Origin: Akanthomyces muscarius
Lineage: Eukaryota; Ascomycota; Sordariomycetes; Hypocreales; Cordycipitaceae
Assembly: GCF_028009165.1 (NCBI RefSeq)
Contig: NC_079244.1
Coordinates: 2,790,001 to 2,854,000, forward strand
Direction of reading: 5' to 3'
DNA: 64,000 nucleotides
Shown here one piece after another: positions 52,959 through 64,000 of this stretch. Below the pieces are notes generated by a model that did not search any database, had not been told where the DNA came from, and saw only the letters and a list, made by a program, of their open reading frames with translations. Numbering within the stretch: position 1 is the first letter of the stretch; each line of letters opens with the position of its first letter. Made by a program: the position numbers and the translations under genes.

Positions 52959-54926
52959 TCACAGCCTCTGCCTGATCCCTACAGAGAACGTGGCCGGCCC
53001 GTGCCAGTCATTCCCGTCAACCGCCGCACCCATCGCAGGCTCCTCAAACACGGCATAATCCGGCTTGCAAACCGTCCCAGCTTCAGGCAGCTCCCCCGAG
53101 CGCATGTACCTTCCAATATGCCCGCCCGTGCAACGGCTCGGCACGCTAGGCGAGCAGTGCCCTCCCGCGTCTGTCAGCAGCGCGCCGCTCCTGCCAAACA
53201 GCTTCGTCGCCGCCCACATGTTCTCCAGCGGCGAGATGGGATCCAGCGCGTTGCCCACGAAGAGGATGGGATGGCTCGTGTCGCCAGCGCCAAAGGGGCC
53301 GTCGAAGCGGTACCCGGAGCGCACCGGCCAGCCGCGGCAGGCCATGGTGCTGTCCGAGGCAAAGTAGTGCCCAAACAGCGGGCTCTGCTCGTGCAGATCC
53401 CGGGACCACTGCGCAAACTCGGCATAGCTGCGATTGTGCAGGTGCGTGTCCGTGTCGCTGCAGCTCACGGCCACGTTGGCCTCGTGGTACCAGTTGGCAT
53501 CCTCCAGAGCGCAGTCCTTGGACACGCAGCCCTCATCTGAGCACCGAACGGCCTGGCTGGGCAGGAAAGTGCCAATGGCGCTCATATTCAGACTTTGTCG
53601 GTCTTTGAGTGCGTGCAGAGCCCTGGCGAGTCCGGGAAAGTCCCGGTATGGAGTGTACGTCGCGGTGAACATGGCTGCAATGACGGCCTCGTAGGTCAAA
53701 ACGTCTGGGTACACCATGTCATCTGACCAGATCGGGATCGGGTCAGTCTTTAACTCCGCCAAGATGGACATGACGGTCGACTCAATGGCCCGAGGGCCAT
53801 CCGGGTTAAAGAGCGCGCACTTTTCCTTTCCAGCCGTAAAGCAGGCGGTGAAGAGCGTATTCAGGCTCCTGTCTGTGTTGGTCAGAAACGCCATGAACCG
53901 TCCCGAGGCCCAATCAGGCAGAAAGCCCGTTCCATCCAGCACCATGCGCTTGATCCTTCCCGGGAACATGGATGCAAAGTAGCCGCCGAGAGTGGTGCCG
54001 TAGCTGAAGCCCCAGTACTGCAGCTTCTCCTCGCCGGGCCGGTACTCGAGCTCCTTGATGCGGTCCGCCTCCAGCGCCGCAGTGTGCCCGCTCTTCTCCC
54101 GCGCGGTCATCAACTGCTCGAGCCTGGCACCACGAAGGGCGCCAGACGCCTCGACGAGTCCGACCATGTCTGCGGCCACGCTCGCGGTCGACATGTAGTG
54201 CTTGATCAGCGCTTCCCCCGTGGTCGCGTTGCCCGGGTCGCACATTTGCCCAAACGCCGCGCTCTTGGCCCAGACCATTGGCAGCGTTCTGTCCGACCAC
54301 GGGCCTTTGCCCTCGTTCTGCGCAAAAATGTCCCGGCCTTGCAGATTCCCAGCCTTGAAGCAGGAGAACCGCGGGGTGGAGCGGAGAATGCCGCGCGGGT
54401 CAAATCCCACAATATCAAACACGGCAGACTCATCGTTGATGATGTTGCTCAGGTACTCTCCTCGTCCCTTCACAAAGGCGACGCCGGACGCCCCCGGTCC
54501 GCCGGGGTTCACAAAGAGATCGCCTCGGTAGCGAGGATCTGCAATGTCCGAAATGTCGGCGGGCAGTTTTATGAGAGCAATGGCCACGGTGCTGGACCAT
54601 CGCGTTTCTTCTGGAGCGTCCCAGACCATCGGCAGCAGGAGGCGCGCGCACTGATAGCGTCCGTCGCATGGCACGTATCGTAGTTCCCTCGATGGTGTAA
54701 TGGTCTCCCAATCAAAGACATCTGAGGATTGCATGCGCGTTGCGCCAGATGGGCTGACGTCGGTGCGGATGATTCCCGGCCATCTTCGCTGAGACGGCTG
54801 AGTGAAAAGTAGTAAAATGGTGAGAAAACCAGCCGCGATCGTGATACAGCGTTTGTTCTTCGCTGTCGAGGGATTGGGGCCTTTCCCTTGACGAAAAGAT
54901 GCTGGATTGTACTCGTGATATCCCAT
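52959..54926 (-). CDS. Membrane-anchored alpha/beta hydrolase (S33, tripeptidyl aminopeptidase-like, TAP C-terminal domain)
   Basis: Single exon, 655 residues. The start MGYHEYNPASF is the first ATG; a GTG two codons earlier is not a plausible start. A short cytosolic segment precedes one membrane span at about residues 28-43 (CITIAAGFLTILLLF), so the protein is probably a type II signal-anchored enzyme facing the lumen or exterior. The oxyanion-loop NPGGPGASG is at 140-148, the nucleophile elbow GFSYG at 306-310 (S308), the acid D562 in NALDPISP and the base H590 in AGGHCSPS. The C-terminal part (cysteine-containing SRCTGGHIGRYMRSGELPE) fits the TAP-like domain of S33 peptidases and proline iminopeptidase relatives. 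Substrate is unknown; relatives clip N-terminal tripeptides or esters. Many cysteines in the lid region suggest disulfides. Confidence 0.88.
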   Translation of the reverse strand: MGYHEYNPASFRQGKGPNPSTAKNKRCITIAAGFLTILLLFTQPSQRRWPGIIRTDVSPSGATRMQSSDVFDWETITPSRELRYVPCDGRYQCARLLLPMVWDAPEETRWSSTVAIALIKLPADISDIADPRYRGDLFVNPGGPGASGVAFVKGRGEYLSNIINDESAVFDIVGFDPRGILRSTPRFSCFKAGNLQGRDIFAQNEGKGPWSDRTLPMVWAKSAAFGQMCDPGNATTGEALIKHYMSTASVAADMVGLVEASGALRGARLEQLMTAREKSGHTAALEADRIKELEYRPGEEKLQYWGFSYGTTLGGYFASMFPGRIKRMVLDGTGFLPDWASGRFMAFLTNTDRSLNTLFTACFTAGKEKCALFNPDGPRAIESTVMSILAELKTDPIPIWSDDMVYPDVLTYEAVIAAMFTATYTPYRDFPGLARALHALKDRQSLNMSAIGTFLPSQAVRCSDEGCVSKDCALEDANWYHEANVAVSCSDTDTHLHNRSYAEFAQWSRDLHEQSPLFGHYFASDSTMACRGWPVRSGYRFDGPFGAGDTSHPILFVGNALDPISPLENMWAATKLFGRSGALLTDAGGHCSPSVPSRCTGGHIGRYMRSGELPEAGTVCKPDYAVFEEPAMGAAVDGNDWHGPATFSVGIRQRL

Positions 54927-56295
54927 TGCCACTCTATTGAATCATCTGTACGTGCGAATCAAAAAGTTGTTCCCATAGCTGCACTTGTTCGCTTTTTGTT
55001 GTCGCGCCGTATACGCGGGGTAGAAGGACAACAGCCTTGTCTCGTCAACGTGACGCAGGCAGCCGCGTAATCAATCCTCAATCGAAACGACTCGGAGACT
55101 CCCACTTGCGCTAGATGCCGACACCAGTTGATAACTAAGACGTAAACGCTAGACTCCAGGGCGAGGGGCCCTCTTGAGCGCCATAACCATATACTCAATT
55201 CTCAATAATCAGACGTTTATTTGGATTAGTTCCTATATCGTACAATACACCACTGTCTGTCACCCTTTGTCATGCCCAATGAACCAAGTCCACTCAAGAG
55301 AAAAAAAAACCGCAGAATAAGTTGAGAAACGCAGAAAAAAAAAAGGCCGGGGGCGAAAATCATCCAAATCAAAAAAAGAAATCTTTTTGGGCAACTTTTT
55401 TGTAAATGTTGTGCCCAAAATTTGTGGTGTCAGCAAAACGATTTTTCATCCCACAATTTTCCCGATAACAAAAACGAAGAAATTCCAAAAAGAACCAAAA
55501 GGCATCCGAATGATGAATGGCGAGAGAGCAGTTAAAGTTTTTTGCTTTAAAAAGCGATGCGGTCTTATCAAAAGAAGGGAGTCGGGACCGAGGAAAACGG
55601 CGGCTCATCTTGTAAAAGATACGCACATCGCGCCAGCGCCGAGAAGAACCAAACTGACACGTTGAACTTCAATGTTGTCGGCAAAATGCACGTCCTGCGT
55701 CTCAATAGCAAATCTCTTTTTTTTGTGTGCTTTTTAGTATGTGTTGTGGTCCACTGTATGGTCGATAGGGCAATGTCGGTAGTCAACTCGCCGTCATGAT
55801 ATCACGCTTCTGCTGTTCCATGCTGATGTCTGAAAAGTGTCGAAGCTTTTTTGTAGAAAAAAAAACAATTATGTACCGTAAAGAATCTGACCGAGTTTCG
55901 TCGTCCGTCGCTCGATGGAATGGTGGAAAAAAAAATCCCGAGAAAACCAGCCAAGGTGTCGGAATCCCAATGATGCTGTCTTCGTTCATTCTCGGCAGCT
56001 CATATAATCGATGCAGTGGCTTGAGTCTCAAAAACAAGCCCGATGCAAACGCCATGACCCTTTTTCTTTTTCAACTTTTGGTACCCAAATCCCTGAGCAA
56101 AGCAAATCCCTAACCAGAGCATGGACTCTGGATAATCCACATACCGTCTATCAAATCCGAGTTCACAAGCCTCGTTCGCTTTAACCATCATGCCAGCAAA
56201 ATAAAAATGAAGCCTTGTTCTAGAGCAGCTGCTGGTCTGCCGCAGCTGCTCTGCATGCTCGCTTGTCATACCGTATGGTGCCGTTGGCGACGTTC
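54927..56295. other. Intergenic: hydrolase promoter and LARP 3' flank
   Basis: About 1.37 kb, with A-rich tracts around 55300-55500 and 55850-55940. Open frames are Lys/Phe/Asn-rich reads of AT-rich DNA and not supported. Confidence 0.45.
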
Positions 56296-58467
56296 TTACG
56301 CCTCAGCGTGGACACCGTTCTGCTTCTCGTGGGTGCCATTGACGGTGCCGTTGGCCATGGGCGCGGGGTTCTGAACGGCCCCTGACGGTGCAAAGTCTGG
56401 GACGGCGGCAGAGAGCTGCGAGCCCTTGTGGTTGTGTCCGTTGATACCGTTGACGCCATTTACGGCGTGGTGATCAAACTGCTGGAAGTCCTGGGGGACA
56501 AACGCGGGAGGAGAGGGCATGCCATAAGGCATTTGCATACCGTTGAACTGAGGCTGCATGGCGTATGGGACACGGTTCTTGAAAGAAAGCTGCGCAGGGC
56601 CGCTGTTTCTTGCCAGGTCGTCACGGTCCTCAAGAGGCAGGATAAAGCTCTCCCAGCCCTCCCTTCTGCGCACACGCTCAACATCATCCTCGCCAACAGC
56701 CAAATCGATATCCATAGACATCTCGCAAACGGCGCGGAGCATGCCAATGTCGGCCGACAACTCGCGAACGCGCTTGAAGGCCGCGATGAAATGCAGGGGA
56801 ACGAAGCCCTGCGAGTCCATCCTTTGGCGGAGGTACATATCCTTGCACAGGTTTTCAATGGAGAAATAGTACTCAATCTGGTTCTTGAGAACGGGAACCG
56901 CCATGTTGTCCCAGTATGGCTGAGGCTGAAACGGCATGGCGCTCATAGGGGCCATGGGGTATTCATACGACGCAAACTGAGTCTGGACAGCAGGGATACG
57001 GCCGTTGGGCAGTGACATGCGGTGAAAGTTGGCGGCATTGCTGCGGCCACGCCCTCTTTGCGAGGGGGGCATGAACATCTGCCCGTGACCGCCGCGGGGA
57101 GGTGGGCTGTAGGGCCCTTGAGGGCGGCCGCTGACAGGGCCGTTGCCGTTGAAGGAAGAGGTATGCTGATGTTGAGGGTGCGTGCTGGTGTGGTGGCCAC
57201 CACGTCCTCGATACCCGCCGCGCCCTCTGTCGGTACGGCCTTCGGCACGATCGCGTGGTGGTTGCATCTGCTCCTGCTGAAGGTTAGTGGAAGATTTATC
57301 GAGACGACGGGTCCGACGTACAACGGGGGCAGGAGTAGCATCCTTGGCTTTTTCGCTGGTGGTACTGCCAGAAACCTTGCGTTGGTCACGGAGCGTGGCA
57401 ACATCGACGGACGCTCTCTTATTCGGCGGTTGAGAGCCGGTGCGAGGGGCACCGTTTGCTGTGCTCTGTCTTCGGTCGTTGGTCTTGGCGGCAGGGGCGG
57501 CGGCGGCCGCTTTGTCGCCAGTCTGGCCAGGGATACTGGGGCGACCGCCGTTCACATTGCGGGCACCACCACGAGGCTTGGTGTTGCGGATCTGTGGTAA
57601 TTGCGTCTCAAAGTTGACGGTGGGAACATAGTCGTAAGTAACCCACTTCTCCTTGGAGCGGGGCTTGCCAGCATCGTCCTGAGTCTCCTTGGACTCAGGC
57701 TTGGTGTCACTCTTCTTCTTGCTGTCCTTGTCTTCTTGGACAGCGGTCTCGGGGGTAGGCCACAGCATGGCATCGTCAACAGAGGGCGGGAGCTCGCCCT
57801 TGCCATCTCTGGCCTCTCTGTCAGCGACCCTGGCACCACGGCTGGCTCGCTCTGGGCGGGGAGCATCGGCCTTGCGGGTGCTCTTGTGTCCGTTGACGGC
57901 ACCGGCAAAGTCGGTGGCCTTGGGGAGAGGCTTCACGTCCTCGGAGGCAGCGGTGCTGCTGGCATCATCAGGCTTGATAACCTTGGCGGCGGCGGCCTCT
58001 TTGCGCTGCTGCCAGATGTTCACGGAGGGAACGGGAGCCTCGGTGAGCTCAATTTTGGGCTGTTCCTCCTCGGCGGGCTTATCACCCTTCTTCTTGCCCT
58101 TGCGGCGTTTCGAGTCGGCATCGTCAGTGGATCGAGTCGAGGGCTCCCTGTCAGCTCTACGCCAGGGGCGCTCTAATCTGCTCAATTCCTCCTCCTTGCG
58201 GCCATCTGTGCGTCTGGAAAGGACGGACTCGGAGCGGATATCGCTCTCGGAGCCGATGGTGCTGGCGGCGTCGTGCTTGTCGGCAGGGGCGCCGGAGGTG
58301 TCCTGATTGCCGGAGCCGGCGACCGAGGCGTCATCTAGCGTAGTAGTAGCGGAAGCGGGAATCGTGGAAAGCGAATCGGTGGCCTGGGAGGTAGACTGAG
58401 GGGATTCGGGATTGGAGTTTTGGCCCTTTGCGGCCTGTGCGTAGGAGAAGGCTGAAGCAGTAGCCAT
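56296..58467 (-). CDS. La-related protein (LARP1/Sro9/Slr1-type) with one La motif
   Basis: Single exon, 723 residues from MATASAFSYAQAAKGQ to VHAEA. The start is the ATG at 58467; a longer frame upstream lacks a good start and family features. Most of the protein is disordered and charged (KRRKGKKKGDKPAEEEQPK, several RGG and GRGGYRGRGGHH segments), a typical RNA-binding tail. The La-type winged-helix motif lies at about residues 520-615 (VLKNQIEYYFSIENLCKDMYLRQRMDSQGFVPLHFIAAFKRVREL). No following RRM is evident, as in Sro9/Slr1 and LARP1. Such proteins bind poly(A) or 5'TOP-like mRNA and modulate translation and mRNA stability in the cytoplasm. The C-terminal DM15 repeats of animal LARP1 are absent, so the fungal short form is meant. 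Confidence 0.9.
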   Translation of the reverse strand: MATASAFSYAQAAKGQNSNPESPQSTSQATDSLSTIPASATTTLDDASVAGSGNQDTSGAPADKHDAASTIGSESDIRSESVLSRRTDGRKEEELSRLERPWRRADREPSTRSTDDADSKRRKGKKKGDKPAEEEQPKIELTEAPVPSVNIWQQRKEAAAAKVIKPDDASSTAASEDVKPLPKATDFAGAVNGHKSTRKADAPRPERASRGARVADREARDGKGELPPSVDDAMLWPTPETAVQEDKDSKKKSDTKPESKETQDDAGKPRSKEKWVTYDYVPTVNFETQLPQIRNTKPRGGARNVNGGRPSIPGQTGDKAAAAAPAAKTNDRRQSTANGAPRTGSQPPNKRASVDVATLRDQRKVSGSTTSEKAKDATPAPVVRRTRRLDKSSTNLQQEQMQPPRDRAEGRTDRGRGGYRGRGGHHTSTHPQHQHTSSFNGNGPVSGRPQGPYSPPPRGGHGQMFMPPSQRGRGRSNAANFHRMSLPNGRIPAVQTQFASYEYPMAPMSAMPFQPQPYWDNMAVPVLKNQIEYYFSIENLCKDMYLRQRMDSQGFVPLHFIAAFKRVRELSADIGMLRAVCEMSMDIDLAVGEDDVERVRRREGWESFILPLEDRDDLARNSGPAQLSFKNRVPYAMQPQFNGMQMPYGMPSPPAFVPQDFQQFDHHAVNGVNGINGHNHKGSQLSAAVPDFAPSGAVQNPAPMANGTVNGTHEKQNGVHAEA

Positions 58468-61400
58468 GGCGAAAAACGTGCAACGGATAACTCGGCGGTG
58501 CTGAACTCGTCGCGGCAGGAGGAAATCGGACAAGCTTGAAAGAACCTACGGGATGAGCGTAGGGGGTATATCAAGCGCGAGTTTTGTCACGGGTCGTCGC
58601 CGACCAAAATGGGATTCAATGATCTCCCGAGTCAGCAGAACCCTGGGGGTTTTCGGCTCTCGATCGTCGACCAGGACAGGGAAGGGTATAGGGCCGAGGA
58701 AGTCGGCTCTGTCGCGGGGGTGCCAAAAGGGCGAGGGAATGCGGTTCAACGGAGCAAGAGTCGATTGAAGCGGGCGAGGGGTTTGGAGTTGACGAGGCGA
58801 AGAGGCCAGCAGGAGGTTGCGTTCGCGCGGCAAACGGAAAAACAAAGGACGACGGCGTTGGTCGTGGGTCGGACAAAAGACCGGTGCAACCAAGTCGAAC
58901 AACAAACAGAAGTCAGGGTGCTCGAGGGCTTGTCGTCTACGGTCTCTGGCGAGGTCGAGGCGGCAAGCAATGGATGAAGAAGAAGAAAAAACAAGAGAAA
59001 AACGGCCGATGAGTAGTGACTGGTAAGTAACTTCAAGGGCGTTGATTGACTTTTATTTTTGGCTCCTCTGGGGCATGCGGGAAGCAGGGGCAGAAAAGCT
59101 GTGGTGGTCAGAAAAGCCAGCTGCGCTTCCTCGTCGGGGGGGTCGGCTCGCTCGAATCGAAAGGCTTTTGGATCGTCGAAGCGCAGTCCCAGGACTAGGT
59201 AGGTTTTCTCGCAGAAGGCTAAAACGGCAAAATGTCAGAAGCGAATTGGCGAGACGGCAGACAAATGCTGTAGGAGTGGTGAGGGGGGGAATTGCGGACG
59301 AACAAGACACGAAGGGACGACTCCGTCGGCAGGGCTAACGAGGGTTTGGGTAAGAGAGAAGAGAGAGGGAGTACCTGAGATCAGAGAGAAAGAGAGAGGC
59401 TTTAGCTCCGGCAGGTTAATAATTTTTGCTGTGTGTGAAGTAATAAATTTTTCTGGGCTGGGCTAAGTATTCGCTGCTGGCCGACGCAGTTTCCCCTCCT
59501 CTTTGCTGGGCCTGCCACTGGGGGGACTGGGCCGATGTGTGCTGGCGGCCCCGGCGGTACAGTGGGCAGTGAGGTACTGGTACTTTGCACTTAACCATTG
59601 GCCATGTTTATTTAGCACTGCCAGCAGTAACTGCAACGCAAACTGCAACTAAACATGCCAAGTTACAGAGGCCACTATAGCGTTTTAGGTAGCCTGCAGG
59701 CGGCGTCCCTCTGGGGCGCTTTTGGGGCGGGGGGGGTCTTGGGATTGGACGGCTGGCAAAACAGCGCAGTTCGGCACGCTACGGGCCCTTTACCTCCGCT
59801 GGAGACTGATGACCTGATGGGGCTCACAATCAGGCACTAACTACTTACTCCGTACCGGTAGTATCAAGGCATCAATACTACTGACCATGGCACTGTGCAG
59901 GACCCTTGAGTTCTATTAAAGAACTCAGGAAATATCAACAAAAATAAGCTGCACGACGCAATAAAGACTTGCAGCAAACATGGTGGATCGCCCCCTCTCC
60001 CGCCTCTGCATTTACGCAAGTCTCATCCGTACTCTGACTGTGGCTGCTTCGTCCGTCCCTCCTGTCTTGCTCCAGGTCGGTACCACAGCTTGGAGAGCCG
60101 GCAGGCGCGCTACGCCAAAAGCCTGCCTGCCACCTGCCTACCTTACCTACCTGAGGCATTCCAGCAACCCGCATCCGCACAGCGCCGGACCTCTTTTATT
60201 AAATAGCACTCGATTTTAAATATTCACCGGTCGTACAAAACACACAGGTACATGTTCGAGCTCTCTGACTCCCCTCTCAGCTTGTACCGGTACTTGCACC
60301 ATCCTCCTCTTCCCAAAGACTTATTTTAGTACTCATCTTTGCAACGCATCCCGCGCCAAAAGATGGGTGGTGGGCTCGGTATGACGCATAGCTAATGGAA
60401 AATCAAACGAACTCTTTCCCAGGCTACATCGATGGCAAGCATGTCATCTACGATTTCACGAGCTGTCTGTCCTGCGGGTACAGCTGTTTTTTTTTCTTCT
60501 TTCAGTTTTCATCATCGGGGGTCCCTGGATCAGAGAAAAAATAATTAAGAAAGAGCCCATTTGTGGTTTTCGTGCCCACACGACAGCTCCACATCTGTTT
60601 TGGTATATCCGTCAACGTCGGTTGTGGAGAGAAAAAAAGACGAAAAGAGAACAAGAAAGAAGAAAAGAAAAGAGGCCGAAATCCGTGCAAAAGTCTCTAG
60701 GACATGCTTGTCACAATTGGACATGGACAAACTGCGCGAATAACCTGCCTTCCTAGCCCTGTAAGCGTGCCTCGCTCAGCACAACTCGTCCTCCAGTCAC
60801 TCTGACCACGGTCACACCCAAACCAAGCCTTGGCCGCTTTCTTCATTACGAGCACGGGGAAGGAGAGGCCCTTATGCAAGCCACCCTTCCCTTCCCGTAG
60901 CTATGCCGAGCACCCGCGGCGAGCCAAATATGAAAGAAAAAGAGGCCACTTTCCCCTCCCAAATGGCAGCTGGAGTACACTCCGAGGCTCGCGCTTTTTA
61001 TAGACGTTTTCCGCTTCCGAACTCTCCCTGAAAAGTCCGGTGGATGATGAGCACGCTCCCCTCCCCGGACCACCGGGCACCAGAGCCTGCACCAGAGGTC
61101 CAGCGGAGGACAAGGCAATCCTGTATTTAGAGCAAAGACAAGGGCAACCGGTATTGCACTGGTACGAGCGAGGGTGGTTTGGCCGGCGATACCCACTCCG
61201 AAAATGCCATTTGCCATGTCACCACACGCTCACGCTCGCACACACACACACTCTCACTCACACCCGCATACGGAGGACGCACCATCCATCCATCCATCCA
61301 TCAGGAAGATGCACCCGTGGCGCGCCGTAGTGGAATGTATGAATCAGGAAGGCCGTTGGGGGCTGATTCGCTCTAGCGTCGCTGCTGGACCGGGTCGAGC

Positions 61401-63887
61401 GCACAAGGACAAGGTGGCATATTACTGCTAACTACGCCAGTGCCCAGGCCGCGGCCTTGCCAAGTCCAGTAGCAAGCAGCGAGGCTTGCTTCTTCGCTCG
61501 AGACAGGGTGGCTGCTGGAAGAGTACAAGCACTTCTTATATACCGATGGATTCCTTGTTCCCGAGACTGTACCAGTATTGGGAACCCTCAAGACTCCCCT
61601 CGGCGGCGTCTCTGCAACGCCAGCAGGCACCCATATACCTACCACCACGCGACCCGCGGCTACCTACCTACGAACCGGAGCCGACGTCATGGGCACCCTT
61701 ATGAACAGAGCTTGCCACCAAAAATGATTCAAAAATGCCTTGAAGACTCTTCCTGTAAAGAGATCAGACAAATTCAACTAACAAAAAGCAACACAAAAAA
61801 AAAGGACCATGCATCGCTCTCTGATTTGCATTGCCTCTTCGCATGGCGGATTTCAGGCACAGACTGGGGTGCGTGGCCGCCTCACCAGGCAACAGAGCAG
61901 GCGTCGGAGCTACACGGTCCTTTTTATGCATACGCTCCAAGTTTTGGCCCTATTTTTTCTATATCAACGTCTGCCTGGCATACAGAGTCCGCGCTTGCGT
62001 CTGAGGAGGTGCCGGGCTTCCGGCTGCAAGGCCTCCAGCAAAAACCATGGCGCAGAAATACCGTAGACTTTTGTTCAATTCGGGCATTGTAGCCTGGGCG
62101 GTGGCTTGTAATAATGTAGCCCTAGATCATCTGGCGCCTTCGAAATTGTGGCAGCCTGTCAGCATCGCCAGTGCTATAATAGAAGAACCGATTGGTCATC
62201 CCGCTCGCGGCGGCCTGTCGCCCCATGGGCACCTGTCAAGGTAGTTTTGGCTTCGCAGGCGGCCACTCGCCAAACTCAAGCTTTGGGCGACACAATTATG
62301 TGCGTAGAGCGGTGCGTGCATCATTTCGCCTTGCTGTACTCGTATGCGGCGAGATACGCTCTCATAAAGCTCAACGGATGGAGCACCTGTGCATCGGGCG
62401 ACGGGCGATCTGTCTCCAGCACATGGCAGCAATTGCCCATGTACTATATCAAGCTGTGGTCCTCTTGCTTTCCTCTTCAGATGCAGACGCTCATCACTTG
62501 CAATATGCTCATGTGGCGCTGCTATGGCGAGAGAAACTCGTCCGGCTTCCAAAGGTATCAGCCACAGCCTGGGACAGGCTGGCTCGTCTGCGCTACTTGG
62601 CTGCTGTCTCAAGTACAGTGTGGATATTCCGCCGAACTCATAGAATTACTGCATGATCCGGGTCTAATTATCCAAGCCAACTGTCCGCAGGTGTGTCATG
62701 ATTGGTTTGTAGGCATTGTCGAGGAGTGGTCTTGTCGCCGCGCAGTTCTTGCGACATCCTGGAGAGGCCAAAGCACTCGAATAGCCTCGTGGCAATCAAC
62801 GACTCGTAAACGCGGCTTTCAGTTTACTTGAGAAGCCGAAATTATAAAACTGCCAACCTCTGCCTATTTTTCCCATTTAGGTCTATTTTCCTACGACTAC
62901 CACAGCAGAGATATCAGGCCCTAGATGAGGTATGTGGACATTGCCAATCTATTTTCGTGTCGTATCCTGGACTGGCATCGTATTGTTTCTTGGCTTTGTC
63001 GCATTTTTCTTTCATGTACATCTTCCTCTTTCGTGTATACTCCTCCTTGGTCCATTTTTGTAGCACTCTCCATTTTATGTCTCCGGGATGTTTTCAAATC
63101 GGGCGACGCCTCCCGTCAGCCAACCACTCGGCGGCTAGCCAGAAACTTTATCGATGCCGATCTACACCACCACACCTCCACATCAATGGGGGGTGGTGAA
63201 TGAATTCACGAGGGGCAAATCTGCTTCAAGTCGGCGCATTTGTTTTCTTTAGCTACCCCAAGGCGAATAATCCGACTGGCTGGTCGGTTTCAGATGTATG
63301 AGTAACATGTTAGAGTTTCGCGCGACACAACAGCTAGGTATGATGTCTTGTGCAACACCTCATTGGTTCAGAACTAGTGTTTGCAACTCATCTACAACCA
63401 CGAAGCAACTTGACCCATGCGTTTTATTTTCTTTCGGTGCACCGCTCATCTCGTAACCGAAACCCAGATTTCGCCGCTCGTCGAATCCCGCTCCCGGGGA
63501 TCTACGGTTTAGACTTTGTCATCGTCGTCGTAGTGGCCGTTACAAGGTCGTCACATCGGCCCAACTCTGTTACCCTCACCTGTCTCGGGGCAAAATGGCA
63601 GCGAAGACAAGAAAAAGAGAAAATAAGCTTTTCTGACAGTTCACTCCTCATCCAGATCCTTCGTCCAGCAGCGGTCAGCGCGCTGAAGCAGATTGTATTA
63701 TTATTCCTCTTGTATTCATACATTGTTCATTATAGCGTGAGCTTTTGGTACATATTTCGGGGGACAACGCCATAGACCCAGAGTCCACATGCCACCGGAT
63801 CTCATCACGTGGAAATACTGGCTGTGTCGGATGGATTAGGTAAAGATTTTACAGTTTACACCTGCTGGTGCTTGGGGTTGTAGCAGT
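58468..63887. other. 5.4-kb gene-poor region upstream of the LARP gene
   Basis: The proximal part should hold the LARP promoter and leader; the far right part is the SFT2 3' flank. In between, open frames are unspliced, Trp/Cys/Arg-rich and without family resemblance (for example one of 227 codons at 62148-62831). A CA-rich stretch and a (CATC)5 repeat occur at 61230-61302. I see no tRNA, rRNA or transposon sequence; an unannotated non-coding RNA cannot be excluded. Confidence 0.45.
61283..61302 (+). repeat. (CATC)5 microsatellite next to a CA-rich stretch
   Basis: Five perfect CATC units following interrupted CA/CT dinucleotides from about 61230. Non-coding as far as can be seen. Confidence 0.85.
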
Positions 63888-64000
63888 TTAGCCAGTCATC
63901 CAAGAGGTTGCTTGTCTGGCACCAAACGTCGTTGCCATGCGCAGACCGGCTGCGCCCATTGGAAAGTAGCTGACGAGGTACCAAGCAAGGGCGGCGATCT
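63888..64000 (-). CDS. SFT2: SFT2-like Golgi transport protein (last exon part; runs off the right edge)
   Basis: Only the last 37 residues are visible. They read as a final membrane helix and tail: AALAWYLVSYFPMGAAGLRM, then ATTFGARQATSWMTG and a TAA at 63890-63888. The YLVSYFPMG...GLR segment is the C-terminal hallmark of fungal Sft2, a four-helix Got1/Sft2-family protein needed for endosome-to-Golgi retrograde fusion. The alternative frame has no membrane character, so this frame is preferred. The upstream part of the gene lies outside the window. Recognition is from memory of the family and rests on a short piece. Confidence 0.68.
   Translation of the reverse strand, partial: IAALAWYLVSYFPMGAAGLRMATTFGARQATSWMTG

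Noticed and set aside
52748..52975. Small Val/Met-rich hydrophobic frame
   Set aside because: Overlaps the hydrolase stop on the other strand, and the second half has no plausible structure.
62148..62831. Open frame of 227 codons on the plus strand
   Set aside because: Rich in Trp, Cys and Arg, overlapped by other open frames, with no family resemblance or splice support; probably chance.
63440..63500. Sequence resembling a tRNA T-arm (TCGAATCCC)
   Set aside because: No matching acceptor stem, D-arm or anticodon arm at the expected distances.

Overview
This window is nuclear DNA of a filamentous ascomycete, most likely a sordariomycete and probably Hypocreales. The lineage is inferred from protein content and was not tested by a search. 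The genes are split by many 45-70 nt introns with GT...AG ends and CTAAC/CTGAC branch sites, spacing is about one gene per 3 kb, and the protein set is typically fungal (Zn2Cys6 factor, Yap-like bZIP, Rim15-type kinase, Vps1/Dnm1-type dynamin, Abp1, CYSTM protein, fungal ABCC transporter). There is no sign of a prokaryotic operon, CRISPR array, rRNA or confident tRNA, and no recognisable transposon.

Layout, left to right: C-terminally truncated nucleoporin Nup84/107 (-); CMC4 (-); SUMO (+); a paxillin-like triple-LIM protein (-); COX19 (-); mitochondrial dynamin DNM1 (+); a Zn2Cys6 transcription factor (-); monothiol glutaredoxin GRX3/4 (-); actin-binding protein ABP1 (+); a CYSTM protein (-); an M3 metallopeptidase with a frameshifted 5' end (-); eIF3d (-); a Yap-like bZIP factor (-); a small secreted ten-cysteine protein (-); a full-length ABCC transporter (+); a Rim15-type PAS/kinase/receiver protein (+); a probable pseudokinase (-); a short protein with SRWAP/SLWAP motifs (+); a membrane-anchored S33-type alpha/beta hydrolase (-); a LARP1-type La-motif protein (-); and the last exon of an SFT2-like Golgi transport protein (-) cut by the right edge.

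Most genes are conserved housekeeping functions: mitochondrial import, copper and fission (CMC4, COX19, DNM1), actin and polarity (ABP1, LIM protein), iron-sulfur and redox (GRX3/4), SUMO conjugation, translation (eIF3d, LARP1) and nutrient signalling (Rim15). The accessory-looking stretch is about 35-41 kb, where a small secreted cysteine-rich protein and an ABCC transporter are divergently transcribed.

Several genes emerge only after splicing by eye: CMC4 (four coding exons, one of 13 nt, the first only the ATG), COX19 (four exons), the secreted ten-cysteine protein (three exons) and the last CYSTM exon. The most unusual structures are a 3-nt micro-exon inside the zinc cluster of the Zn2Cys6 factor, a fungal protein whose cysteine spacing resembles the colipase/AVIT (prokineticin-type) scaffold, a GC-AG intron in the pseudokinase, and a single-base frame break in the M3 peptidase. 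Two long gene-poor stretches (about 23.3-26.4 kb and 58.5-63.9 kb) gave no supportable gene.
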